Shown piece by piece: positions 1 to 10,653 of a DNA stretch of 64,000 nucleotides. The position numbers and the translations under genes are program-made. Source of the stretch: Asterella californica (Eukaryota; Streptophyta; Marchantiopsida; Marchantiales; Aytoniaceae); assembly GCA_036924285.1 (NCBI GenBank), contig JAYKYS010000007.1, positions 12,524,001 to 12,588,000 on the forward strand. Direction: 5' to 3'. The notes under the pieces are model-generated. The model had not been told where the DNA came from and did no database searches. It saw nothing but the letters and a program-made list of their open reading frames with translations. The number at the start of each line of letters is the position of its first letter. Position 1 is the stretch's first letter.

Positions 1-906
1 GGAATAGATTTTGTTGGGCCTTTGAATCGCACCCCTCGCAACAATAAGTATATTGTTGTAGCCACAGATTACCTTACAAAGTGGGTAGAAGCTAGACCTC
101 TTGTAACTATTGGAGAAGTTGAGGTGGGTAGATTTCTGTACGAACGGATCATTACTCGGTTTGGATGTCCCTTGGAGTTAGTTTCTGATAGGAGTCGAGA
201 ATTTGTGAGCGGTATGACTACTGCTATGTGCACACACTTCTCCATTTCTCAGAGGGTTACTACATCATATAAACCTAGTTCAAACGGTTAGGTAGAAAGG
301 ACAAACTTCACCTTGTGTCAAATGTTAGCAAAGGATGCTGACATGGAAGGGGCCAAACACAACTGGGACAAGCGTCTTCATGCGGTGTTATGGGAGTATC
401 GTACAACAGTGAAGACGTCTACGGGATATTCACCTTTCAAGATGGTGTATGGGTTGGAATCCAAATTATCAATCCAGTTCGACCTAACTACCTTTCAGAC
501 CTTGCAAGCTGGATTGAAGAGAAAGGGTGGTCCAATAGCTGAGAAAGAGCGGGGAGAAACCTTGTTGGAGCTGGAGGAGAATAGAGACGACGCAGCTCAA
601 CGCATTGAGATGGCCCAGCTACAACAGAAGAAGAGCTATGACAAGCGCTTGGCGAAGAACAAAACGAAGTTACAGCTATTTCAAAAGGGTGAGTGGGTGA
701 TGTTATGGGATGCTATTAGACACAAGCGAGTTCAAAAGAAGTTCTTACGTCGATATTTTAGACCTTTCATCATCTCCAAAGTGTGGAGTAATGACACCTA
801 TGATCTTCAAGAAAGGAGTGGTACGTTCTTCGACCGAGTGAACCATGACAAGCTGAAGAAGTTTCATCAACGTGATACTTCACTCCGAGGACGGAGTGAA
901 AATTAA
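1..906 (+). pseudogene. Ty3/gypsy integrase, 5'-truncated by the window edge, one internal stop
   Basis: This is the 3' part of a Ty3/gypsy pol gene, which would insert retroelement cDNA into the nuclear genome. The frame is already open at base 1 and begins GIDFVGPLN, the start of the integrase core. The catalytic triad can be placed: Asp at 67-69 (in TDYLTKWVEA), Asp at 187-189 (in SDRSREF) and Glu at 295-297 (in VERTN). The spacing of the last two is D-35-E, as in retroviral-type integrases. A TAG at 289-291 interrupts the frame two codons before the Glu, where the family has Gln (NGQVER), so CAG to TAG is the likely change. After the stop the frame continues through the C-terminal region (GEWVMLWD, FLRRYFRPFII) to the stop ending at 906. 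No chromodomain follows. A polypurine tract and LTR start lie just downstream, so this is the pol terminus. Family assignment is firm; activity is excluded by the stop. Confidence 0.92.
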
Positions 907-1700
907 ATCTGGGGGTAAATGTCACACCACAAGTATCCCATTATTTGTGTGCGTGCTTATATAAATTTCATTAGGTATGACTATCTTATAGGTTACTCTA
1001 GTTCGAAGATCTAAATCTAGAGTGATCAAAAGTAGTCATAACTAGTTGAGATAGTTATAACTAAGTTGAGGAAACTATTAGAGGTTCCACTATGGCACTA
1101 TGTGACAAGTGCGGAGCTCTAAATATGCTTCTCAAAAGTATGTAACTTTGTTGACCATCGCTGATTGGATGCATGATGGAAAGTCATGCACAAAGATCTA
1201 AAGATGCTCCTCAAAAGACGTATTAGTTTGTTATCGTATTCCGATTGGATAGCGTGGAAAGTTAACACTTTACAAAAGCTAAAGTAGGAGAATCTCTTAC
1301 TTTTGTAAAGTAGAACAAGTAAGGTGTGTGCTATTCTTAAAGTGTTAGTAGCCTTTAGAAGTTTTACTATTTTGGATTGCGCACTTACCATGAGGTAACG
1401 TAACTTAGTGAAAGTTACCACGGTAAGAAGTTGTAGAGTATATAAGGAGGAGTTGAGAGGGTGGAAGACACTCTCATTTTCCTGTCTGTAAGTAAAGTGA
1501 GCATTGGAGACCTTGGGAGTCCTTGAGTATTTTGCGATGTAATGTGAGAGCGGGATTAGAACTTGTTTGCAGGAACGCTATTAGAGGGACCGATGTGACC
1601 ATACGGGTCAGAGAGTTGAGTGAAGTGAGCATGGGTGTACTTAAATCTTTGTAATTAGGGTGCACTAGTAATCCTAGTCATCTGAGGTACCCCTGGGTGA
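905..1700 (+). repeat. Polypurine tract and LTR of the first gypsy element; right end undefined
   Basis: A G-rich tract (CTGGGGGTAAA, ending at 919) is followed at 920 by TGTCACACC, a typical plant LTR start. It begins right after the pol stop, as expected of a 3' LTR. Inside, a ~79 bp unit is tandemly repeated (starts near 1119 and 1198), and a TATA-like box lies at 1439-1446. The right end is not clear because a second gypsy reading frame is already open by 1701, so the LTR may be cut by, or overlap, that element. Confidence 0.65.
1439..1446 (+). promoter_or_regulatory. TATA-like box of the first gypsy LTR
   Basis: TATATAAGG starts at 1439, about 520 bp into the LTR and downstream of the tandem U3 repeat. 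This is where the U3 promoter of a plant LTR normally sits. Transcription would begin about 30 bp downstream, near 1470. The call rests on position and motif only. Confidence 0.45.
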
Positions 1701-2267
1701 GAGACAGGCCGGCTTACAGGGCAGAAACCAATCATGCTTGTTGAGGAGGACTTTCCTACGTGGGCTACGCTACCGTGGGAAGATGATATAGATCATACTT
1801 CACTCCTTGCTTTACGAACTAGGCAGTTGGAGCGAAGGGAGGAGGATCTTGCTGAGGCGCAAGAGAAGCTAAAGGTGGCTCGAGTCAGAAACAAAGAGCG
1901 TTTCGACAAGACTCACCGACTACGACCGAAACCAATACGTGTTGGTGATTGGGTTCTGGTGTATGATAGCACGCTGGAGAACCAGCATTCTACACTTCGT
2001 AAGTTCTCGCGAAGATGGTTCGGGCCTTATGTTGTGCTAGATGTTTATGACAATGCTACTTATAGTTTACGTGAGCTGGATGGTACTCCTTTGAAACTAT
2101 CTGTGGCTGGCAAACGAATGAAGTTGTTCAAACAACGTGGAGGATCAGTAGATTTGTTCAACTTTCTGGAGTCTGAACAGAGGGTGACAAGAGATGAAGA
2201 CGCCTCGGCTACTGAAGAGGTTGAGGCGGACGAGAGCGATGATGATGAAGAGCAGACAGAAGACTGA
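1701..2267 (+). pseudogene. Second Ty3/gypsy integrase C-terminus with acidic tail
   Basis: This is the C-terminal part of a gypsy integrase from a different family than the one at 1-906. The frame is open from just after a TGA at 1698-1700. It reads through TGQKPIMLV and WATLPWED, which match the end of the integrase core region. A helical arginine-rich stretch follows (LRTRQLERREEDL), then the beta-barrel part (GDWVLVYDS, KFSRRWFGPYVVLDVY, LRELDGTPL). The last ~40 residues are strongly acidic (ESDDDEEQTED) and replace the chromodomain seen in chromoviruses. The catalytic core is absent, so this is a 5'-truncated relic. A polypurine tract lies about 30 bp after the stop. Confidence 0.9.
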
Positions 2268-2297
2268 AGAGGTTGGCACATGCCGGAGGATGTGTAG

Positions 2298-2860
2298 GTT
2301 TGGAGGGGGTGGATGTCGTGATGTGAATCATTTTACATTGTAAATAATTCACCTCTCTGTCAAGCGTTAGTCTCTCTGAGTGAAATTAGGACCTCAGAGA
2401 AGTCGACACTGGAGGATGTTATATATTTTTGAGTCTTAGTAGGTTGATTACCACGTAGATTGAGTTAAGCTCATGGGTTGTAATTACGTGTCGCCCATGC
2501 ATTCTTCCTAGCGAGGTTAGGTTATCTTTCGGGATTACGTGTCGTTTTACATGTCTTCGCATGTAGTTTAGGGTCTATGCTGGCACTTTAGGGGCTTGAC
2601 GTGGTAGCCTATGTGCAAATTCAAGTCACCACGTGGTTTGGGACACAAAAGGACAGGGGAGTGAAGCTATGAACTCCCATTGGTCCAATTTTGTCTTTGT
2701 GTACTGCTAAACTTAGTAGTAGAGGTCTTAAGAGGAGTTCGAGCATTTGGAGAGGGATCTTCGAAATCTGAGAGCACAGGGAGATAGGGTTCGTCGTGCC
2801 AAGCACTGTCAGCAAAATTTTTGATCGATTTGGAGCAATAAAGAAGGAGTTATGGCTGAT
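2298..2860 (+). repeat. Polypurine tract and start of LTR of the second gypsy element
   Basis: A purine run (GTTTGGAGGGGGTGGA, 2298-2313) ends at TGTCGTGATG, which I take as the LTR start at 2314. The first bases fold: GTGAAT (2323-2328) pairs with ATTCAC (2347-2352), enclosing TTTACA/TGTAAA. The right end is not defined; I stop the call where the sequence gives no further support. Confidence 0.6.
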
Positions 2861-3566
2861 TGAAGTTCGATTTGTGCCAGAATTGCAGCACTTCTGTTGA
2901 TTTTGGGGTTTTCGGTGTCAATCGCAGTAGATTTGAGAAAATTGCTTCAAACCTTCGAGGTCTCGTTCATTGGCAGCAGGGCTACGACTGTCCCCAAATT
3001 TTCATGTCAATTGAAATTGTGAGTAATTCAGGACGACCGCTGAAGCAGAGGGGGTCCAAAAAACTCTCAATCTAGAACATCAACTTCAGAGAGCGAGATC
3101 TGGAGTTCTGTGTACAATCAGGAGGCCCAACTTCAAAGGAGTGTTCAGCAAGCTGTGTACTGCAAATCCTGTAAGAATCTTTGAAAGTGATCGAGCCAAT
3201 TCTCTGTTCTACGTCGAAATAGCTGTCTGGGTACCAGAAATTGCCGTAATTTCTCTGCTCAGAACATTTCTGCCCATATCTCGTCACTCTGATTTGATCT
3301 CAAGCTGAAACTTCGTGTGTATGGTCAGTAGGGCCTCATTTACATGTAGGAGGAGTTTTGAAGCCTGAACCATCGTATATTTCTGATTCTGAACTGTTAA
3401 AGTTCGCTGTCTGACCTTATTACTGCTAGTCTGACCTGATTTTCACTTCCTGAACGTACTGAAGGGTCCATTCGACCTGAGTGAGTGTTTATACTGTTCC
3501 CTTTTGATCTGAAGCCTACCTCTGTATAATAAGAAACCCATAGCCTGAAGTCCAACGCTTCCCTGA
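2861..3566. other. No gene recognised between two gypsy 3' ends
   Basis: Short open frames here carry no recognisable motif. The stretch may be the rest of the LTR starting at 2314 or decayed coding sequence of the PHD-finger element that follows. Confidence 0.5.
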
Positions 3567-3800
3567 GTAGATCAAACACAGCCTTCAAGCTCATATCACA
3601 GCCAGAAGGTTCCGCCCTTCCTAGGAAAACTCTCAACTCGACAACGCGCGGGCTTGAGGTGTATGTTGTGTGGATTTGCTGGTGGAGCAGCCCGTATGTT
3701 GGTGTGTGATGGTTGTTCGAGAGGTTGGCACATGTCATGTTTGACTCCACCTCTCAGTATCGTTCCTACTGGATGGTGGGTTTGTCCTCGATGTATATAG
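3567..3800 (+). pseudogene. PHD-finger reading frame, probable 3' end of a retroelement pol gene
   Basis: A 78-codon open stretch without a usable ATG encodes a complete PHD zinc finger. The eight zinc ligands follow the Cys4-His-Cys3 pattern: Cys codons at 3660, 3669, 3705 and 3714, His at 3729, Cys at 3738, 3783 and 3792. Diagnostic segments are MLVCDGCSRGWHMSC, LTPPL and the Trp two residues before the last Cys pair (WWVCPRC). PHD fingers bind histone H3 tails, so in a retroelement this could guide integration or silencing. The stop ends at 3800 and an LTR-like start follows at 3865, which fits a pol-terminal position. No integrase is visible upstream, so the retroelement assignment is inferred. 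A cellular gene fragment is the alternative. Confidence 0.75.
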
Positions 3801-3854
3801 CAGGAATAGCCGATTAGATCTTTGCGTGGTATGGGTTGCAAACAGGCGACTAAC

Positions 3855-4480
3855 GATGGGGCGATGTAGCACCCGGCCTCCTGATCCTTGCACCCATGAA
3901 GGTGTATATCACGTGAGATATAGAGCTATCTGGAGTTAGAGGGACCTAACCGCCAGTTAGGGGGGCGATTGTGGTACACTTGTGTATGTGTATGACATCG
4001 TCCATGTGTTATGTGTATGTGTGGTGTACCTCTGACAGCGATGTATGTTGTGTAGCGATGTGTATGCGCACGACAGCTGTCACGTCAGTTTGGCAGCTCG
4101 GCTAGGTTGACCGAGTGCGAAGTGACGTACCCCGGTAAGGCCGTTAGTGCCGTTAAGGTGAGTTGGTGGGAGAGTCCACTAGGGGTATACTTCGCAGGTA
4201 GGGCTTGGAGGCCTTAGTTCTTCGAGTTGAGCCTTCAAGCTCCAGGCTATGGTGGATAGTCTAGTTGAGTGTAACTCGGATTCTCTTCGCGTTTAGAGTG
4301 GGTTTGGCTTGATCATTTGTGAGTAATCTTTGTTGTAGTGTTGGAGATGATAATATCTCAATGCAGATTATTGTGATACACTTGTGTATGTGTATGACAT
4401 CGTCCATGTGTTATGTGTATGTGTGGTGTACCTCTGACAGCGATGTATGTTGTGTAGCGATGTGTATGCGCACGACAGGC
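3855..4480 (+). repeat. LTR-like repeat of the PHD-finger element, with a near-identical internal duplication
   Basis: GATGGGGCGA precedes TGTAGCACC at 3865, giving a plausible polypurine tract plus LTR start. Two copies of a 109 bp segment lie at 3968-4076 and 4370-4478 and differ at one position (G at 3974, A at 4376). Such high identity points to a recent duplication. The right border of the LTR is not defined. Confidence 0.5.
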
Positions 4481-5471
4481 ATGATCGAGAAAAGTGTTTA
4501 TTTGTTGTTGACTGATAGTAGAATTTCACCAAAGGAGATGTTTTTATAATAGACAATGTGGAGATCTAAATTTTACTTGATTCCCGAAATAACCGAAAAG
4601 GTATAATGGTACCTCCATCCACAACCTATGGAGATTCTAAATCTCCTGAATCTTTGTTGAACAAATGAAAACATGGTGTGAATAAAATTCTTTTATTGAA
4701 CATGCTACCGTATGTATGTTAAGCGAACAAAAGACTAGTGTGTAGCAGCTTCTAGAATACAATAGACATGGTCATATTTTATTGTATAATTACATTGCTC
4801 TTATACGCTATCTATCATTCCTACTTCTTGAGAATCTTGCGTACTATAGATTTTCAAAATCATTGCTGTCATGGGATGTCACTTTTGTAAGCTCTAGCCT
4901 CCTTCATATACAGACTTTGAGGGATTGCTCAACAAAATTTTGATTCTAAATGGACATCACTGTAGTTTCTAGTCTCATTATAGTCTCATGTTCGAAAGTA
5001 CAATTAATATCATGTTTGAAAAATCAATCGAGTAATTGTGAGGATCAACTTATAACGATCAATGTATTGAAACGCACACGTTTTAAATCTAAAGAGATAT
5101 TCTTATATGTTTATCGTCCATCATTAAATTGTAATCAAATTCAATGCAATTTTAGAATATCCATCTGAAACACAAGCATTCAGAATGACAATATTTCATA
5201 ATATTTGAAACGCAAGGAGCTCTCACTACACAAGAATACAATCCCTCTCTGTTGTCTATAAAATTCAATTGACGGTCAAAAATCGCTAGAGTTAGATTCT
5301 TAGGTATCCAAACCAACCTGTCATTGTATCATATTTCGGAAAAAAATACGAGCTGAGATTTAAAAGATGAAGAGAAATAAGTCGAATTCTGAACATTTAT
5401 AGGGTAATTTCTATCAGAAAGCAAAACTGTTTGTATCTACAATGGAACAGAGTACAATTTATATTTTTCTA
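4481..5471. other. AT-rich DNA, no gene recognised
   Basis: Only short frames without family motifs are present. I see no splice-bounded exon or RNA gene. Confidence 0.5.
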
Positions 5472-5472
5472 C

Positions 5473-5500
5473 AAAATAAAAATAAAAATAAAAATAAAAA
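5473..5500. repeat. (AAAAAT)n simple repeat
   Basis: About 4.7 uninterrupted copies of a six-base A-rich unit. It could be a microsatellite or the eroded tail of a retroposed sequence. Confidence 0.85.
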
Positions 5501-5539
5501 CAGTAATAGAAAAGAAAGGTATAATTATATCTGACTACA

Positions 5540-6285
5540 AGTATTATCACATCTTCACATGTATTAACGCTGACCGTCCGCGATCACGATCGAGTAAATA
5601 AATCAGGTAAAGTACTGAAGTGAATACATAATATGTATCAGAAGAGAATATCCTTTCCAATGAATCCAATATTACAGTTTACAAGCGAAATACGAGATGA
5701 GGAGAAAGTTAAACAAGTGGACCGTGGAGCAATTAAAGGAGATTACAGTAGAAGGGAAAGGAAAGGTCTGGACTGAAGAATCACCGGTAACATACCTTGC
5801 AGTGATCCCAGTTAATCTGATACGCAGTTTTGAGCGTTCCTACCTGGTAAAGTAATAGGTGCGGTATGCGAGAGAGAAGAAGGCAGGCGGATTATATGGG
5901 CAGTATCATGTCCATTACTGTGCACAAGCAACCGGACAGCTTCTGCTGATCGAGGGCAAGGAGCGAGAAGGTAGAGGGCAAGGGGAAGGACAAGAGGGCG
6001 GCTAAGTGATATTGAGATTTCCTACATTGTCTCGTCTCGTTCGCTGCCGCAGCGCCGGGCTCGCTCAAGGTCGACACACGGAGAGGAGAGAGGTGCCTTG
6101 GCTCGTAGATGTTCGGTCATAGTCGTCTTCTTCCGGAAGTGGTGGCAGAGGGGAGCTGAAAGCGACTTTGACGTTTGATCGTTAGAAGAGAAGAGAGGAT
6201 TGATGAATTAGGGGTTGGTGGTGGGGGTTGAGCTCAAGGGGAGGGGAACTCTTTCTGCCTCACAGGTTGGCTCAAGGTGAGGAGA
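5540..6285 (+). promoter_or_regulatory. Putative promoter and 5' leader of the TAF15b-like gene
   Basis: This segment lies directly upstream of the one intact gene. It changes from AT-rich to GA-rich sequence (purine tracts near 5870-5890 and 6075-6095), as plant 5' leaders often do. I find no convincing TATA box. A leader intron cannot be excluded. The assignment is by position only. Confidence 0.35.
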
Positions 6286-7095
6286 ATGTCAAGCTACAGG
6301 GGAAATAGAGGGGGAGGCTATGGAGGAGGACGAGATGGCTCGGCGGGAGATCGGAATTCGAGATATGATGGTGGTGGCGGTGGTGGCAACAGGAATGGTG
6401 ATCGAGGATACGGGAATTCGAATGAGTACGGAGGAGGAGGGTATAGGTCAGGAGGAGGAGGTGGTGGAGGAGGAGGAGGTCAATATGGCGGTCAGTATGG
6501 TGGGAGGAGTGGGGACAGGGACCAAGGAGGTTATGGTGGTGGAGGAGGCGGTGGGGGTGCGGGTGCGGGTGGGGGTAACAATGACGACGGGAGGTCGGGT
6601 TATGGTGGAGAGGTTGGCGGAGAGGAGCCACCCGCTGTGAAAGTGAAACAGTGCGACGATGAGTGCGGAGATACATGTGACAATACAAGAATCTACATAG
6701 CGGGGTTGCCTCTGGATGTTACGGTGGACGAGCTGAGGGAGCTCTTTGGAGGTATAGGGCAGGTGGCAAGAATAAAGCAAAAGCGAGGGTACAAAGATCA
6801 ATGGCCTTGGAATGTAAAGATCTACACAGACGAGCAGGGAAAGAATAAGGGTGACGCTGTTTTGACCTACGAAGATCCTTCGGCAGCACACTCGGCTGGA
6901 AGTTTTTTCAATGACCATGTATTGAGAGGGAATAAGATCAAGGTGACAATGGCAGAAAAATCCGCACCACGGCCACCCCAAATGTTTGGGCGTGGAGGAG
7001 GTGGAGGTGGCTTTCGGGGTGGATCTGGGCGGAACAGTAATGCCGGAGGCCCCGATAGGCGCGACGGTGGTGGTTATCGCTCTCGTCCCTACTGA
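6286..7095 (+). CDS. TAF15B-like: TAF15b-like (FET-type) RNA-binding protein with one RRM and RGG/G-rich flanks
   Basis: A 269-residue protein encoded without introns. It should bind RNA in the nucleus and, by homology to plant TAF15/TAF15b, act in transcription initiation and RNA processing. Residues 1-115 are Gly/Arg/Tyr-rich low-complexity sequence, a type that often undergoes phase separation. Three cysteines (123, 127, 131, in CDDECGDTC) precede the RRM at about 133-218, with RNP2 at 136-141 (IYIAGL) and RNP1 near 188-195 (KGDAVLTY). The insert QKRGYKDQWPWN and the stretch EDPSAAHSAG are typical of plant TAF15b. The C-terminus is an RGG segment ending RSRPY. The start is the ATG at 6286, with A at -3; in-frame codons upstream are not ATG. 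The RanBP2 zinc fingers seen in many plant TAF15 proteins are absent. It could be a short paralogue or an old retrocopy, but the intact frame argues for function. Confidence 0.93.
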   Translation: MSSYRGNRGGGYGGGRDGSAGDRNSRYDGGGGGGNRNGDRGYGNSNEYGGGGYRSGGGGGGGGGGQYGGQYGGRSGDRDQGGYGGGGGGGGAGAGGGNNDDGRSGYGGEVGGEEPPAVKVKQCDDECGDTCDNTRIYIAGLPLDVTVDELRELFGGIGQVARIKQKRGYKDQWPWNVKIYTDEQGKNKGDAVLTYEDPSAAHSAGSFFNDHVLRGNKIKVTMAEKSAPRPPQMFGRGGGGGGFRGGSGRNSNAGGPDRRDGGGYRSRPY

Positions 7096-10000
7096 TTTTG
7101 GTCAGTAATAACCCCGAAAGAAGTGAAATTTAATTAAAGATACCCGGAGTTAATGGACAGCAGTTCATGCTACTGCGTCGAACTTGCTTCTTCTGTAACG
7201 TGTTCATGACATGAACAAATCTTTCCTTCTGTTCCTTCGACAAAGAAATGATGAATGGAACACTAAATATGTATAGGAATCAGGTATTGTAGTCCCTTAG
7301 TGCTCCAGAGTAGGCTTCCTTATTTTTAGGTTTTGTGAAACTGAAGGGAGCGTAACAGCTTCCGTTACCCACCCCACGGCCATCGATGGTTTTCCCGTTC
7401 ACACGATTTTATTCCCATTTTTTTGCGCACCCTGTCTTCTCGCGATTATCGGATTTTGCTGCCGCTTTCCATTAGATGAATGATGGATCGCTATCGCCCA
7501 TTGGGTGTTCTCTTTCTGAGGCCATATTCGTTAGTCTGTGTGATAGGGTTTGAATGTATCCCAGTATATGAGTCTGCCTGCAAATACAGGCCTGGCCTAA
7601 ACCCAACATTTTAGACGGATTATGGAATTGTCTATTCCATGGAGTAGAATGCCTCCACAGTTGTCTCTGTTGTTTAGAATATGTAACTTTTTTTTAATCA
7701 GGCTCCGCACGATACAGCGCACCGAGAAATAGTTGCTACATCTTATGTAGAAGGATGAACGTCATATTTTGTTACATTTGCGGCTTTTTCTACACGAGTT
7801 TGAGACTTCGCGTAGAGGGATGCGATAGAGGAATTTGTGTTATGAATTCTGCCTTCTACACGAGCTTCCTCTCGTTATATCGCAGACAGGCAAGACCAAG
7901 CATAGTCTCTGAGAGAACGATGACAAGATGAAGCAAACTGTATGGGGTTACTTTGCTCCTCTGTTTAGAGCTTGGTCTTGTACTTCGTAAATTCCGTACG
8001 GTTTGGAACTTATAAGTACGTTTTTTTGGACAAAGGTTGTGTTTGCTCATATACCCTGGAACCAACAGCGAATAGGGCCCTTGACTATGACCACAGAAGA
8101 AGGAAGATAGCAGTTTTTATACCTGAAGTATTAGGGTTGTGCCATCATCAGTTTTTTTACCTTCCGTTTATATTCGCTTCCTTTTCGCGGTTTACCATTT
8201 TCCGTTCCTTTCAGAATTCTCTTCCATTTCCAAGTCTCAGTTTTATTACTGCTATTATCTCTTCCAAAATTTATGGTAAGAGAAAATATAGACAAGCCTC
8301 TTAAGGATAGAATTAAAGAGAATCTTGAAGCCGAGGGGGAAACAACGCGGAATCTTGTTCTTATCTTTGTCGTTGACTTTTTATTTTGTAATTGGCGCTG
8401 TATAAGGTAGGTAGAGCCCATTGAATCTTCAATCATCTTCTTGCTGAGGAAAATGCAATGAGAGGAGTCTGCATCTTGAATCCGGAGCTCAGTTCTCAGA
8501 TGGAGTACCAGAATGATATCTGAGATTCGTCTGGTATGAACGAATTTGCTGGAAGCGGGAGTAGTATCAGCATGAATGGTCTTTGGCTTGGTCACGTGCC
8601 TCTGCTTAGCTGCCGCTTCGTGGAGCGATTACGTAATATCGGCTGCGTTGCCTTGTTTTTAGTTGTGGACAAGGCCTTCTCATGGCTATCATGGGGCACC
8701 CCGGCAGTGTAGAAGGCGTATTGTCGAGTTATCCTAGACACCTCAATCACACCTGCCTATGTCAAGTCGTTCGCTCATGCTGTCCGGAGGTCTCTTACAT
8801 GTCTGCGAGCATACTTATGAACTGGGGTTTGGAAAGTGTAGTTGTAAGCGGTTTCTGCAATTTGGGTTGACTGATGAAAAGGTTTAAGTTGTCGTTTGTG
8901 ATTGCAGCTGGTGTGTCTGAGAACCTTCAAGACGTTGTTGAGCACTGAGGGACGACCCATCGCTTGATTCATTAGCTTTCAACATCTGTCAAAGCGCTGT
9001 GTGCTTTTCATCGGTCAGAGTGATTACATCACGGACGATAGTTACCTTGTCTTCTTTAGCGTTGAAAAGCTTATTGCGAAGCACCTGTTGTAGCTAGACC
9101 ATGGAGAAAATGTGAAAGCCTGTTAGTAGGAACACTCTTGTTGCGATGTGTATACTGTAGACTGAGATTAGGTATCGGCAACAGTTCTCTACACAGTAGT
9201 TTGAAAGTTTTCTCGTTTAGTTTCTCGTAGACAGCCAAACTAACCAAGGGTTTGAAGTTGGATTGGTGACAAAAGAAATTCCATTTTCTCCTACTTTAGA
9301 ACCTGCTAAATCTTTGTCTGTGAGACATTTGTGAAGTTTGTCAAGAGAGGTGCATCTGTATGAATTAAGCGGTTTCCGGGTTTGCCATGAATATCCAAGC
9401 GAGCGCATGAATCTGGGGTAGGAGCATTTGTGTGCAAGGTCGCAGTCGGATTATTGGCGGTGACCAAGTCGTCAGTGTTGGAGAAAGCTGTGATACGGAA
9501 TGCGGGTGATCTCGACCCTGGACTGTTGTCGAGATCATGCACAATCTGGATCAGTTTATGTCGTCAAGGATTCATTCCCCATTGCTGTTTATTTTCGTTT
9601 TCCCGTTACCTTGCCGTTTACTATTTCAGTCTGTTGCTTGGAGTTGGATTTGGTGTTTATCTTCAGCCTGGCTTAGAAGTGTATTATTGATCAAATCTAC
9701 CTGTCAGTATTTGGGAAATGTTCAGGTGGACAGATTTCACGGCACTATAATCGTTGCTTCCGTTGTTTCTTCTTCTTATCACTTCTGTTGGGACCCTTCA
9801 TAGTATCAACCTAAATGTTTGGACTCTTCTCACACCTCTCGCGCTGTCGGCGATTTGAACATGCGGATTTGTACGAACGTGAATAATCGTGGTTTGCCGA
9901 AAGCTGTGAAGACGATGGAAAGCGAACAAGTGTCCATTTACACTGGAGTCATGAAATTTCGGTTAAGCTACGGTATGTGGCGGTTATGTCTGGGCGATCT

Positions 10001-10607
10001 AGTGTTGTTTATTGACAATAAAGAGTTCATTGTCTTGGTAAAGTATGGCGGAGCTGTGTTCAACTAAGCTCTATCTTCAGTAGTTGGTGGATCAATCGAA
10101 GGTGAGGCGGTGAGTTATACACGCAAGATCTCTCATGCACAGAGAACCCGACCTTGTGTCAGAAGTGGTTATGGAAGGGCTGGCATATTCAAACTGTACA
10201 TCCGTTGTTGGTTGAAGTCTTCAGAAGGACTTTATTATGGTAGTTAAGTCGTACTTCCTGAGATTTTTCCTTTTCTCAAGTCCTGATTATGTGCTTGGAT
10301 TGCTTGGGGTAAGATTCGTTACTCTTCTTTCTGTTCGCGGATCAGATTATGGTCCTACGTTCTACCAGTAGACTATACCGTCACGATGGTCATTCTGGAA
10401 TTACACAACCAGCATCTGTCGGCTTGCTAGGCAATTTGATGTTGCGTTTGGGTTGATCCACTGAGCTGTATCTACCTTTCTGTGATTAAGGTCATGTTTT
10501 TATACACTTCAGAAGCATTTGTTCATAGATCCCTGTTGAAGTCTTAACACTGGAAAAAGATTTGCAGTTGGAATACTTTTCTTCGAGAGGTACACTTTTG
10601 TCAGAGG

Positions 10608-10608
<1 letters not shown>
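7096..10608. other. Downstream of the TAF15b-like gene: 3' UTR then no gene recognised
   Basis: The first ~200 bases are presumably the 3' UTR; no canonical AATAAA lies close to the stop. The rest is pyrimidine-rich on the plus strand and has only short frames without motifs. Noncoding transcripts or UTR introns are possible but I cannot demonstrate them. Confidence 0.45.

Positions 10609-10650
<42 letters not shown>
10609..10650. repeat. (CT)21 microsatellite
   Basis: Twenty-one perfect CT dinucleotides, GA on the minus strand. GA/CT runs are common near plant promoters, but no gene start is visible beside it. Confidence 0.97.

Positions 10651-10653
<3 letters not shown>

Noticed and set aside
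6272..6981. Long minus-strand and second-frame open reading frames over the TAF15b-like gene
   Set aside because: They are shadows of the Gly-rich coding sequence (GGN repeats read as Pro/His/Thr-rich or Val/Glu-rich frames) and have no family motifs.
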